Shown: one piece after another, positions 9,440 to 19,678 of the stretch
Position numbering within the stretch: position 1 is the stretch's first letter
How the letters are laid out: each line of letters opens with the position of its first letter
From: Phaseolus vulgaris
Taxonomy: Eukaryota > Streptophyta > Magnoliopsida > Fabales > Fabaceae
Length of the DNA: 64,000 bases
Direction of reading: 5' to 3'
Assembly (NCBI RefSeq): GCF_000499845.2
Contig: NC_023749.2
Coordinates: 21,633,693-21,697,692 of the forward strand
The notes under the pieces: model-generated
What the model saw: the letters and a program-made list of their open reading frames with translations, nothing else
The model's database searches: none
What the model was told of the DNA's origin: nothing
Translations under genes and position numbers: made by a program

Positions 9440-10428
9440 GTCATGTTCACCTTTTCTTCCCGACATGCTCTTATTCTTGGCGATCTCAAGGTCTCTTGAG
9501 TCAAAGACCTGTGACTCCTTGCCGCTGTCTCCGTCGACTTGCTTATCTGAAGAACCAGGTGATCTGCCACAAATGCTCTCGGTGTCTTCAGAGTTTCTTG
9601 AATCACCGTCCTCTGCCTACCCCCCTTGCCTGAACTGGCGAGCTTAGCCAGCAAGTCAGCTCGGGCATTCTGCTCTCTGGGCACATGCACCACTTCAAAG
9701 GAGGCAAAGGAACTCTTCAATTCCTGTACATACTCCAGGTAAGCCGCCATTTGTGGATCTTTAGCCTGGAACTCGCTTGTTACTTGCCCCTTGACTAGCA
9801 GCGAGTCACTCTTTGCCATCAGCACTCTAGCTCCCATCTCCTTGGCCAGCAAGATCCCGGCGATCAGCGCCTCATATTCTGCTTGATTGTTGCTGGCCTT
9901 GAAGGCAAACCTCAAAGATTGTTCGATCAGCACGCCGTTGGGTCCCTCCAAGATGACTCCAGCACCGCTACCCTGCTGGTTCGACGATCCGTCCACTGAA
10001 AGCACCCAACGGAAATCATCCCCTTCAACTCGTGTCGCTTCAGACGAGAGCTCGACCACGAAGTCTGCGAAGATCTGCCCCTTGATCGGGCCTCGGGGCT
10101 CATACCTGATATCAAACTCCGACAGCTCCACCGCCCACTTCACCATCCTTCCCGCAACGTCGGGCTTCTTCAAGACCTTCTGGATGGGCAGGTCGGTCAT
10201 CACCAGTATTGTAAAACTATGGAAATAGTGACGCAACCTCCTCGCCGAAAATACCACAGCCAGTGCAGCATTCTCCAGGGCCTGATATCTCGTTTCGGGG
10301 CCCTGCAGCACCTTACTAACAAAATAAATAGGCTTTTGAGCCTGATCTTGGTCCTGGGCGAGCACCGCACTCACCGCCCTCTCAGTTACAGCAAAATACA
10401 ACCTGAGAGGGGTTCCCACCAGCGGTTT
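9440..10428 (-). pseudogene. T2 pol: RNase H and second RNase H, cut short
   Basis: This carries on from RT after a frameshift near 10428, where T2 has AAAA and T3 has AAA after TGC. It starts in the RT-linked RNase H (GTPLRLYFAVTERA, then YFVSKVLQGPETRYQ). The second RNase H keeps its four acidic positions, in VDGSSNQ, QAEYEAL, KSDSLLV and NARADLL. It then runs through the linker before integrase and stops matching pol at 9440. Beyond that the frame reads into LTR sequence for about 40 meaningless residues. No integrase remains. Confidence 0.88.
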
Positions 10429-13156
10429 TGCACAAAACCGGCGGGCTCGCCAGATACTCCTTCAGCTTGACGAAGGCTTCCTCACACTCCTTCATCCAGG
10501 CAAACTTGTTATTGCGCCTTAAACACTGGAAATATGGATGGCCCTTCTCTCCGCTAGCAGACACGAACCGAGACAGGGCGGCCATCCGACCTGTAAGTTG
10601 TTGTACTTCCTTCACAGTGGCCGGGCTCCTCATCGCCAAGATGGCGGCACACTTATCCGGGTTGGCCTCTATTCCTCTTTCAGTTAAGAGGAAACCCAAG
10701 AACTTCCCAGCCTCCACGCCAAAGATGCACTTCTCAGGATTCAGCTTCAACCTAAACTTGGCGATCGTAGTGAACAACTCCTCCAAGTCCGCAACGTGCT
10801 TGCTTTTCTCTGGCGAGGTCACGACCATGTCATCTACGTACGCTTGCACATTCCTTCCCAGCATTGGTGCAAGTACCCGATCCATCAACCTTTGGTACGT
10901 GGCCCCCGCGTTCTTTAGCCCAAACGGCATCACCTTGTAGCAGTAGCACGATCTCTCGGTCATGAAGGCAGTCTTCTCTTCATCCATGGGATGCATCTTG
11001 ATCTGGTTATACCCCGAGAAGGCATCCAGGAAACTCAACAACTTACACCCTGCAGCACTATCCACCAGGGCGTCTATGCTTGGTAAAGGATATGAGTCCT
11101 TTGGGCAAGCCTTATTCAGATCAGTGAAATCGACGCACATGCGCCATTTCCCATTACTCTTCTTCACCAGTACGACATTTGTCAGCCATTCAGGGTACTG
11201 GACTTCCCTGATGTGGCCTGCAGCGAGGAGCTTCTGGGTTTCGTCTCTAATCGTCTGCCTCCTCTCCTCGTTGAACTTTCTTCTCCTCTGCCGCAACGGT
11301 CTCACCAAGTTGTCCATCGCCAAATGATGGCACAAGAAGTCGGGATCGATCCCGGGCATGTCCGAAGCGGACCATGCAAACGCATCCAGATGCCGCTCTA
11401 TCACCTTGGCGATCTGGTCCTGGAGCTCGACCTCCAGAGATCTTCCCAGCTTGAAGATCTTTCCTCCGATCTCTCTTTCGAGCCACTGCTCGACAGGTTT
11501 TGGCCTGGTTTCTCTGGCGATCACCGCCCTGGCGATTCCCAGCTCCCTCGCTTCCTCAGGGCGATTCCCAGATCCCAACTCCAACTGCGTGAAAGTCGGC
11601 CAGAACATCACGTCTGCCGAGCTTCCTTGGTCCACCAGAACCCTGTGGACCTTCCTTCCTGCTGTGATCAACGAGATGACTATGGGATCGTTGTCATGAG
11701 GCACAACGTCCCGAAGATCTTGCTTTGTGAACGTAATGTCCACATCCGGCGAGTGGTCTTCAAACATATCCACCGTCATCACAGACCTCGCGTACCTCGT
11801 CCTTTGTGACGCGGTGCATCCACCACCCGAGAAACCCCCTGCAATGGTGTGGATTTCCCCGTGTGTAGGCATCTCGTGCTGCTGAGCCTCTCCACCTGCT
11901 GGTTGGGAGCTCGACGCGCCCCCCGTCCTTCTGTCCAGCAAGTAGTCGTTTAGGAACCCGCTCTTGACCAGATCGTCGAGCTGGTATCCAAAAGCCAAGC
12001 ACGAGTCCACGGTGTGGCCGAAGCCCTGGTGAAACTCACACCAGGCGTCTGGCTTTGGCCCCAGCACCTTGTCGCCCACCTTCTCGGGCGCTTTCAACCT
12101 AGCTGATATATTGGGAATGGCGATCAGGTCCGCCAATCCCATGACAAACTTGTGCTTAGGCGGGCGATTATACTCTCGGCGTGCTGGTTGCGGGCGCCCT
12201 GGGCCTTTGCCCTTGTTCTTCCTTGGATCATAAGGATGGCGAGTCCTCTGATCCCTCCTGGCCGCCGCCGTCTCCAACACCCTCTGTGGCTGGATCCTGG
12301 TCTGGGCACGTGGCCTGGCGGGAGCCACGCTGCCCCTCTTCTCGGCGACCTCACTCTCATCGGCGATGTGGGCCACCGCAAGTCGCCTAACCTCAGCAAA
12401 CGTGGCAGGGTGAGCCCTGATCAATGCTTCGCAGAATGGTCCCGGCAGCACGCCCTTCTTAAATGCATAGACCAGCATTTGTTCATCTTTGGCCGGCGAT
12501 CGGACCATTTGCGCCCCAAAACGATTCAGGTAATCCCTGAGGGACTCTCCCTGATACTGCCTTATATCGAACAAATCATAAGACACCCTGGGCGGTGCCT
12601 TGTTCACGATGTACTGCTCGACGAAGATTTTCGAAAACTGCTGGAAGTTGGTTATGTGACCTGTAGGCAGGCTCACAAACCATTCCAGCGTCGTTCCCTG
12701 GAGTGTGCTCACAAACATCTTGCAGTACACGGCGTCTGATCCTCCTGACAGCATCATCTGCGTATGGAACATGGTGAGATGTGCCTCAGGATCCTCCACG
12801 CCGGTGAAAACAACCTTCACAGGTACCACACTCGCAGGGATGGGTGTGTCGGTAATCGCCTGAGCGAAAGGCATAGGGAAAACACGAGGCGGCGTCGACG
12901 GCGCAACCTCTTCAGCGACTGGACGCCCTCGCTGCTCCTGAAGAGCTTGACGCAGTTCCTCAGTCACTCTGCTAAGCTCATCATTCCTGGCCCGAGAGGC
13001 GACCAAGTCCTCGTGCATTCTTGCCTGCTCTATACGCGAGGCTTCCACATTCGCCTGCAACGAATGCATGATTTCCACCATCTGCGCCATAGTCATGGCG
13101 CCTTCAGCAGCAACGGGCGCAACTGGACTTGAACGGTTGCTTCTCATTTTTCTCAT
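10429..13156 (-). pseudogene. T2 gag-protease-RT, with in-frame deletion and frameshift
   Basis: Start chosen at 13156 (MRKMRSNRSS), the position matched by T3. The gag domain includes LQGTTLEWFVSLPTGHI and FSKIFVEQY. A CHHC knuckle variant, CEFHQGFGHTVDSC, is at about 12046-12004. The protease begins with VLVDQGSSADV near 11640-11610, but after FTQLEL it jumps to NRPEEA. Compared with T3, 156 residues are replaced by three (GSG), removing the rest of protease and the linker without shifting frame. RT is complete in motif terms (LSFLDAFSGYNQ, YVDD near 10840-10829). A +1 shift near 10428 ends the frame in RNase H. The product would lack a working protease. Confidence 0.9.
11567..11581 (-). 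other. Junction of a 459-bp in-frame deletion in T2 protease
   Basis: Sequence matching T3 up to the codons for QLEL is followed by about nine filler bases and then the codons for NRPEEA. The missing T3 segment is 156 codons, so the net loss is 153 codons. Confidence 0.8.
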
Positions 13157-13566
13157 GAAAACATGACAAATCACAGAGAGCAATGAACAACACCTTCTTC
13201 AGCGACGATCGATTCAGCGATCAATTGGTCAGAACTTCGCGAAACTTCGAAGAACCTCAAGAACACAGCAAACCTTCACAGAAACTCGCAACTCCACCAG
13301 AAACCAACGCTTCTTCCACGAGAATCCAAACGAGCAACAGAACTCAGATCTCACCGACCAAAACTCGCGTAAGCAGCAAAAACTTCACCTCACCGAACAA
13401 AAAACCCAAACGAACGGTGGAAAACGCGAAATTACCGAACAAAACCTAGATGAACAGCAGACAATGGTTGCACCAGCACACAACCACACAGAAAACTGCA
13501 GAAACCTCCAAGAACTCGCGCTGTGGATGGGAACAGGTTTTACACGGCCCCACGGTGGGCGCCTGA
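13157..13566 (-). other. T2 leader between 5' LTR and gag
   Basis: This is an untranslated leader of about 410 bp. Directly after the LTR, on the minus strand, comes TCAGGCGCCCACCGTGGGGC (13566-13547), also present in T3. Its position makes it the presumed primer-binding site. It does not begin with the usual TGG, so I do not assign a tRNA. No gene is seen in the rest. Confidence 0.65.
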
Positions 13567-14450
13567 TGATCCTGCCTGTTGACCAAAACGCTGGAGCTTT
13601 GCCTCGTCAAACTTGGATCGACGTATGCGCCGTGTTTGCCTCCGTCCTTCGCCGCGATCCACCTCAAGAACCGGCAAAAGACGAAACGGCGCCGCTGCGG
13701 CCGATCGCACTCCAACGCCCAAGTCAGTGACTGAACCACCAATTACTAAGAGTAACACTCAAGAACTCTCAAGGAACCGTGCAATGTTCTCTCTCACAGT
13801 GTACTCAAGAACTCGCAAGCGTAAAGAAGACAATCTGAACGTGCGTACCTCAGAAGTTCGTTGGGAAACCCTTATATACCTGGACACTTTCTCTCTCCTG
13901 GCAGTTACACATCTGGACACGTGGCTCGCATCCAGCTGTACACGTGCCATCATCTGGAGCCTCCTTGACTTGGGCGCTACTTCTGACTCTCCTTTGGCTA
14001 AGTTACTTATGCATGATACTACTCAGTGCATAGTTGTCTTGGAGCGCGATCTCTACTGGATTGGCGAGTTAGGGTGCCTTCGTACACACCTTCCCTGTGG
14101 TCTCGCCGGCCGCCTTCATGATCTGCACCACCTGTTTCACCGTGTATGCTCAAGCAAGCTGTCCCCCGACCTCATCCTCTGGCCAACTGGGAAATGTCTA
14201 TCTGCCTTCATCTCCGGCGATGTCCTTGTTTCGGCGATCTCTAATCACTTGGTCGCCTGGGTTTACATCTGGCGACTTCATCTTTAACCCGCCGGTTTTG
14301 GTGTGCTGGAGATCGGAGCACGCCAACTTAATAACTGGCGACTACACGAGCCCCCCGACTTCCTTCCCTTCTGCCAGCCAGGCGTCCCATGAACACGCCT
14401 ATACGATAACTTGATGCCACGTCATCACTTCCGGCTACCAGGGCGGTACA
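13567..14450 (-). mobile_element. T2 5' LTR
   Basis: 884 bp, reading TGTACCGCCC at 14450 to GGATCA at 13567 on the minus strand. CACGTG boxes lie at 13941-13946 and 13918-13923, and a TATATAA box at 13878-13872. Directly to its right is the target duplication AAAGT (14451-14455). Confidence 0.93.
13872..13946 (-). promoter_or_regulatory. T2 LTR promoter elements
   Basis: Two CACGTG boxes (13941-13946, 13918-13923) lie upstream of TATATAA (13878-13872), in the same order and spacing as in T1 and T3. Confidence 0.6.
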
Positions 14451-14455
14451 AAAGT
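14451..14455 (+). repeat. Target-site duplication AAAGT, right copy (T2)
   Basis: Matches 9326-9330 on the other side of T2. Element A coding sequence continues to the right. Confidence 0.9.
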
Positions 14456-14735
14456 AATCATCAACACTTAGCGCGCCTTGATGAAACCGTTGGAGTTTCA
14501 ACATAAGGTCTTTCCTAAAGTGTGGGGGTACGAATCAAGCGCGCAAACATGCTTTCAAATCGTTCCAAGAGACCACGGGCGGCCTCTTGTGTAGGTCAAT
14601 GTCCATGAGGTATTGATGCCACCATTGCATGGCATAGTCCAAAAATTCTAAAGAAGCTAACTTAACCCTATGCTCATCCCTAACCCCATTTACATCAAAA
14701 ATTTGGTCCACCTTAGCCTCCCATCCTAAGTATAC

Positions 14736-14740
14736 ATTGG
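14736..14740 (+). repeat. Target-site duplication ATTGG, left copy (solo LTR)
   Basis: ATTGG abuts the LTR end TGATCC at 14741. Its partner is at 15554-15558. Confidence 0.92.
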
Positions 14741-15553
14741 TGATCCCGCCTGTTGACCAGAACGTTGAAACCTGCCTCGTCAAAGGATCGACGTGTGCAC
14801 CGCTTCAAACCTCCGTCCTTCTTCAAGATCCACCTCAAGAACCTGCAAAAGAACAGAGCGGCGCCACTGCGGCCGATCGCACTCCAACGCCTAAGTCAGT
14901 GACCGAACCACCAAATACTAAGAGCAAGAACACTCAAGAACTCTCAAGGAACCGTGCAATGTTCTCTCTCACAGTATGCTCAAGAACTCGCAAGCGTAAA
15001 GAGTATAATCTGAATGTGCGTACCTCAGAAGTTCGTTGAGAACTCTTATATACCTGGTCACTTTCTCTCTCCTGGCAGTTACAGACCTGGACACGTGTCT
15101 TGCATCCAGTCGTACACGTGCCATCATCTGGAGCCTCCTTGGCTTGGGCGCTGCTTCTGACTCTCTTTTGGCTAAGTTACTTATGCATGGTACTGCCCAG
15201 TGCATAGCTAACTTGGAAGCGCGATCACTACTGGAATATGCGAGTTAGGGTGCTCTCGTACACCTTCCCTGTGGTCTCGCCGGCCGCCTTCATAATCTGC
15301 ACCACCTTCATCTTCGGCGATGTGCTTGTTCTGGCGATCTCCAATCACTTGGTCGACTGAGTTTATCATCTGGCGACTTCATCTTCAACTGGGCGATCGC
15401 CTGGTATGCTGGAGATCGGAGCACGCCAACTTAATAACTGGCGACTACACGAGCCCCCCGACTTCCTTCCCTTCCGCGGATCTGGCGTCTTGTCAACACG
15501 CCTACACTGTAGCTTGGGGCCACGTCATCACTTCCGACTACCAGGGCGGTACA
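14741..15553 (-). mobile_element. Solo LTR of the Tat family
   Basis: 813 bp, minus orientation, TGTACCGCCC at 15553 to GGATCA-like end at 14741. Both sides carry ATTGG, so it is the trace of a full insertion that lost its body by LTR-LTR recombination. CACGTG boxes are at 15115-15120 and 15092-15097, and a TATATAA box at 15052-15046. It interrupts the gag of element A between the codons for DSDPN and VYLGW. Confidence 0.95.
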
Positions 15554-15558
15554 ATTGG
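15554..15558 (+). repeat. Target-site duplication ATTGG, right copy (solo LTR)
   Basis: Matches 14736-14740. Removing one copy and the LTR leaves A's gag frame continuous. Confidence 0.92.
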
Positions 15559-15901
15559 GATCACTATCACCACTAAAACTAGGAAGTTTTACATTTGGAG
15601 AACAAGGGCCAGCCACATGTTGGCGCCTCTCTTCATGGTGATGATGTCTTGGCCTTGGATTGTCTTCATAATAACCATGGGAGTGCCTTGAAGAATGCCG
15701 ACTAGGAGGAGGAGTTCTTTGCTCACGGTTTTGATGCATTTCCTCTCGGTTTAACTCCAAACTTTGGAGCCGTGCTTCCATCTTCCTTATCACCTCAAGA
15801 TAGTGAGCATTGGATTGCTTGGCATTCTTTAAGTCCTCATAAAGGGCTGCCTTTTGTGGTGAGCACGGTTTGGAGGACTCTCCACTAGAGAAATGAGCCA
15901 T
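15554..15901 (-). pseudogene. Element A gag, N-terminal part
   Basis: Start chosen at 15901 (MAHFSSGESSKP); an upstream in-frame ATG would add ten hydrophobic residues with no match in B, whose gag starts MAGYSSG at the same place. About 116 residues are visible. First comes a likely coiled coil (YLEVIRKMEARLQSLELNRE), then a His/Arg/Ser-rich stretch (RHSSRHSHGYY, RPRHHHHEERRQH), then KLPSFSGDSDPN, the entry to the gag core. The frame is cut at 15554 by the solo LTR and goes on at 14740. Confidence 0.85.
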
Positions 15902-17256
15902 GAGCAGAAAATACACAAAAACAGAAAACAAAACAGTGAAAGAAACTTGTTAAACAATTAAAAACAGTGAGATATAGGTTGCTGGAAAAATGCCGAAGAA
16001 AGCACTCAAACCACTCCAAGAAAATATTCTGTCCTCAACCAAGCCTTGCTTGTGGAATGGAGTAGCTTCAAGTGAAATATGTTACAGCAAACCAACTTAC
16101 TTAAGAACAAGTCTCCACACAACTTTTAAGAAGAACAAAAAGACAAGCAAGAAAAAGGTGTAAACAATAAAAGCTAAACCAAAAACAGAGAGTAATGTAT
16201 GACAAACTAGAAAGAATATGAATGAAAGACAATCAAGAAAAATAAGGAACTCAATGAATAAAGAAGGCACACAAAAAGAGTCCTAAAGAAAAGTGCTAGA
16301 GTAGATTAAAGAAAACAAAAAACAGCTACTGGATTTTTATTTTTTTTTAAAGCAAACTGTGCTATGTTTACAGATTTAACTGTACTGATTGAAAGCGAAC
16401 TGGAATGTGAAAAATTAACCACAGAAACTTCAATGTCTTAACTCAAAAATGGCACTGGAATGAGGTAAAAACAGTAAGCCAATTGAGAGAAATAATTTTT
16501 TCAAAATTGCTGCCCAATTACCGTATTCTTTTCGGCAGTATTGTACACTTTTCGTATTTTATTTATCATTTTTTGTGTACTTGGAATTTTTTAGTGATTT
16601 TTTTTTCTATGCTTTTGTAACACTTTGAAGTATGTAAATCCAAATTTTCACAAATTTCCTATGAGCCAATTAATTGCAGTAAATTGAAAGCAGTAGCACG
16701 TTTGTAAGAAAACAGAGGAGCCTATTTAGGAATGAAAAACAGTATGATGAACTAGCAAAGACATAATGGAAATTGTGTAAAGGAACTTGTATAGAATGAA
16801 AATACAAGCATGAACTCAAATCCAAAAATGAAAATGCACAAAGGATCAAGCAATAAACTAAAAAAAAATAGAAAGTAAACCAAAGCAAGAAACAATTAAA
16901 GCAATAAAAGTACTACTAGAAGTAATGACAATTATGGAATAACATGACTAAGACAAAACTTGACATGATTACAAAATTAAAAGACATATAACAAGATATA
17001 ACCACAAGTGAAAGGAAGCTTAAGGTCAGCTCTAGGAAGGAGAATGCCATTCCAAAAGAGCAGCCATACTCATATGAACAATGAGTGCTAGAATCCTTTT
17101 CACAAACACATGGTGTAACAAAAGAAAACAGCAAGAAAACTCAAAATAAATCCTAAAACAGAATGGTAAACAACTTGAATTAAAGAGCTCTTGAAAGTAA
17201 AGTGCAATACAACTCAAAATTTAAGCAAGAAACAAGCCTAGACTCTAGATACCACG
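15902..17256 (-). other. Element A leader and primer-binding site
   Basis: This leader of about 1.35 kb between 5' LTR and gag is very A-rich on the plus strand. It aligns in pieces with the leader of B (33149-34500), for example around the words AGCTACTGGA and GCGAACTGGA. At 17254-17243 the minus strand reads TGGTATCTAGAG two bases from the LTR, like the initiator-Met tRNA site TGGTATCAGAGC. Small hydrophobic open frames occur on the minus strand (for example 17217-16916), but they look like chance in T-rich sequence. Confidence 0.7.
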
Positions 17257-18146
17257 TGATGTGAATGTAACTACAAGAACACATGATTCTTGACATTCTT
17301 AGGAACAACTTGAGCTGGATTTGAAAGGCACTTTACTTTAGAATTGGATCAATGTTCTAAATTCAAGAACTCACCAAAACTAAGCACCAACCAAGACTCA
17401 TATTGAAGTCCATGTATTTTCAAATTGAATCAAAACAAAAGGAAAGAAGAACAAGAATTAAAACTGGACAGAATTAAGAAACTAGCTACTGAACCGAAAA
17501 AGAAACAAAGAACAAAGCTGGAAAACAGAATGTAAACGGTAGAAAATGAAGGAAACACATTAGGAAATGAAACTACCGAATGGAAAATTGAAGAAAGGAA
17601 AGAAGACACTTATATGAAGATGCTTGCTGGATTTTGAGGATTGGAAGAAGCCATTCACGCCACTTGGAACCTTGAACCAAAATAAGTGATGGAGTGCCAC
17701 CACTTGAAGCTCACCATAGCTCACAAGATAAGGCAAAGAAGAGGAAGACTCAAAACTCACAAATTCTCTCCCAAATTGAGTATAGTCTCTCTACTATAAA
17801 ATTCCAATCTGAATTGTACAAGCTAAGCACCTTTATAGAGGTGCTGAAAATGCAAGCTAAATGGCACACAAATGCAATGAAATTCGGTTTGGCACCCCCT
17901 AGGCTCCTATCTACACTCCCCCCTAGACTCCCTTACTACTTACACCTTTTTATTACATTCACACCCCTATTCTACAAAAGAAATAAGAAGAGCCATTTTA
18001 TTATACTCTTGTCCCAAATCATTTGCCATGCTCCTAGTAATTCGTTGGGCTTGGGCCCCTTTTTGGGCTTGGACCCCTTAATGGGCTTGGGCCCTTGTTG
18101 GGCTTTAGCTTCATGGCCTAGAGCATCCTCTACTTGGTTTCCATCA
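17257..18146 (-). mobile_element. Element A 5' LTR
   Basis: 890 bp with inverted ends TGATG and CATCA. It is clearly related to the LTR of B but diverged (shared phrases such as TTCTTGACA and CAAGAACTCACCAAAAC). Satellite DNA starts immediately at 18147. A's element body is on the left, so this is its 5' LTR on the minus strand. TGGGC words are repeated at 18044-18112. Confidence 0.88.
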
Positions 18147-18909
18147 CTAGTAGTGATAAACATTTGCTTTCAAGTAATTAGGACGAAAAGAGATGAAACT
18201 AGTTTTTTATTGGTAGTTGCATGAATTTGTTGATATAATTCATAGATGACTCTCTACAGTAGTGATAGACATTGGTTTTCAAGAAATTAGCATGAAAAGA
18301 ATTGAAACTAGTTTTTTTGTGGTAGTTGCATGCATTTATTGTATATATTTGATAGATGAGTCTCTACGGTAGTGATAGATATTGGTTTTCAAGAAATTAG
18401 CATGAAGAAAAGACTTGAAACTAGTTTTTTTGTGGTAGTTCCATGAATTTATTGTATGAGTCTCTATAGTAGTGATAGACATTGGTTTTCATGAAATTAG
18501 CACGAAAAGACTTGAAACTAGTTTTTTTTGTGTTAGTTGCATGCATTTATTGTATATATTTGATAGATGAGTCTCTACAGTAGTGATAGACATTGGTTTT
18601 CAAGAAATTAGCATGAAAAGAATTGAAACTAGTTTTTTTGTGGTAGTTGCATGCATTTATTGTATATATTTGATAGATGAGTCTCTACATTAGTGATAGA
18701 TATTGGTTTTCAAGAAATTAGCATGAAAATACATGAAACTAGGTTTTTTGAGGTAGTTGCATGAATATATTGTATATATTTGACACATGTGTCTTTAGAT
18801 AGTTTATAATAGTGATAGACATTGATTAACAAGAAATTACCATGAAAAGACTCGAATCTAGTTTTTTTTATGTAGCTGCATGAATTTATTGTATAAATTT
18901 GATAGATGA

Positions 18910-19678
18910 GTCTCACTAGTAGTGATAAACATTGATTTTCCAGTAATTAGGAAGAAAAGAGTTGACACTAGTTTTTTATTGGTAGTTGCATGAATTTATT
19001 GATATATTTCATAGATGACTCTCTAAAGTAGTGATAAAAAATGGTTTTCAAGAAATTAGCATGAAAAGAATTGAAACTAGTTTTTTTGTGGTAGTTGCAT
19101 GCATTTATTGTATATATTTGATAGATGAGTCTCTACAGTAGTGATAGATATTGGTTTTCAAGAAATTAGCATGAAGAAAAGACTTGAAATTAGTTTTTTT
19201 GTGGTAGTTGCATGAATTTATTGTATGAGTCTCTATTGTAGTTATAGACATTGGTTTTCAAGAAATTAGCATGAAAACACTTGAAACTAGTTTTTCTGTG
19301 GTAGTTGCATGCATTTATTGTATATATTTTATAGATGAGTCTCTACAGTAGTGATAGATATTGGTTTTCAAGAAATTAGCATGAAATGAGATGAAACTAG
19401 TTATTTTTGTGGTAGTTGCATGAATTTATAGTATATATTCGATTGATGAGTCTCTATAGTAGTGATAGATATTGGTTTTCAAGAAATTAGCATGAAAATA
19501 CCTGAAACTAAGTTTTTTGTGGTAGTTGCATGAATATATTGTACATATTTGAAACATGTGTCTTTAGATAGTTTATAATAGTGAAAGACATTGATTTACA
19601 AGAAATTACCATGAAAAGACTCGAAACTAGTTTTTTTTATGTAGCTGAATGAATTTATTGTATAAATTTGATAGATGA
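18910..19678. repeat. Reference higher-order repeat unit (769 bp)
   Basis: Monomer starts: 18910 (GTCTCAC type), 19019, 19129, 19229, 19339, 19450 and 19560 (GTCTTTAG type). The third monomer is about 10 bp short, lacking the ATATTTGATA part. The seventh is about 9 bp long, with an extra ATAGTTTATA-like piece. Confidence 0.9.

Larger units (their letters stand above)
9331..14450 (-). mobile_element. Tat-lineage copy T2, internally deleted
   Basis: Minus-strand Tat element of 5120 bp flanked by AAAGT on both sides. It has a full 5' LTR (13567-14450), leader, gag, a shortened protease, RT, both RNase H domains, and then a direct jump into the last 109 bp of the 3' LTR (9331-9439). Integrase, the 3' tandem repeats, the antisense gene and most of the 3' LTR are gone. 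It sits in the gag gene of element A. Confidence 0.92.
14451..14740 (-). pseudogene. Element A gag, middle part
   Basis: This is the gag segment between the solo LTR and T2. It encodes VYLGWEAKVDQIFDV, then LDYAMQWWHQYL, VVSWNDLKACLRA, an in-frame TGA (14537-14535), and FVPPHFRKDLMLKLQRF. Element B has RARFVPPS at the matching point, so the stop most likely replaced an Arg CGA codon, a C-to-T change in a CG site. The frame enters exactly from 15554 and leaves exactly to 9330. Gag would form the particle shell around the element's RNA. Confidence 0.88.
7215..18146 (-). mobile_element. Element A: Ty3/gypsy (CRM-like chromovirus?) hosting three Tat insertions
   Basis: Minus-strand LTR element. 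From right to left: 5' LTR 17257-18146, leader with primer-binding site, gag N-terminus 15901-15554, solo Tat LTR, gag middle 14740-14451, T2, gag end and protease 9330-8105, RT 8104-7215. T1 then interrupts it, and the rest of pol and the 3' LTR should lie left of the window. The interrupted gag frame joins exactly across both fully visible insertions. LTR termini (TGATG/CATCA), gag style and RT style recall CRM-type centromeric chromoviruses, but the integrase end that would decide this is not visible. It is dead: TGA in gag, TAA between protease and RT, and an altered protease active site. Confidence 0.85.

Noticed and set aside
10428..13132. Long plus-strand frames opposite T2 gag-pol, for example 11213-11809
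   Set aside because: They are shadows of the minus-strand coding frame. Similar mirror frames occur opposite T1 and T3, and no domain is seen.
13547..13566. Assigning a specific tRNA to the Tat primer-binding site
   Set aside because: The first bases are TCAGGCGCC and not TGG. I could not match it to a tRNA end without a database.
16916..17217. Small hydrophobic, Cys-rich minus-strand frames that might be membrane or defence peptides
   Set aside because: They lie in the T-rich leader of element A, with only fragmentary counterparts in B's leader and no kept frame.
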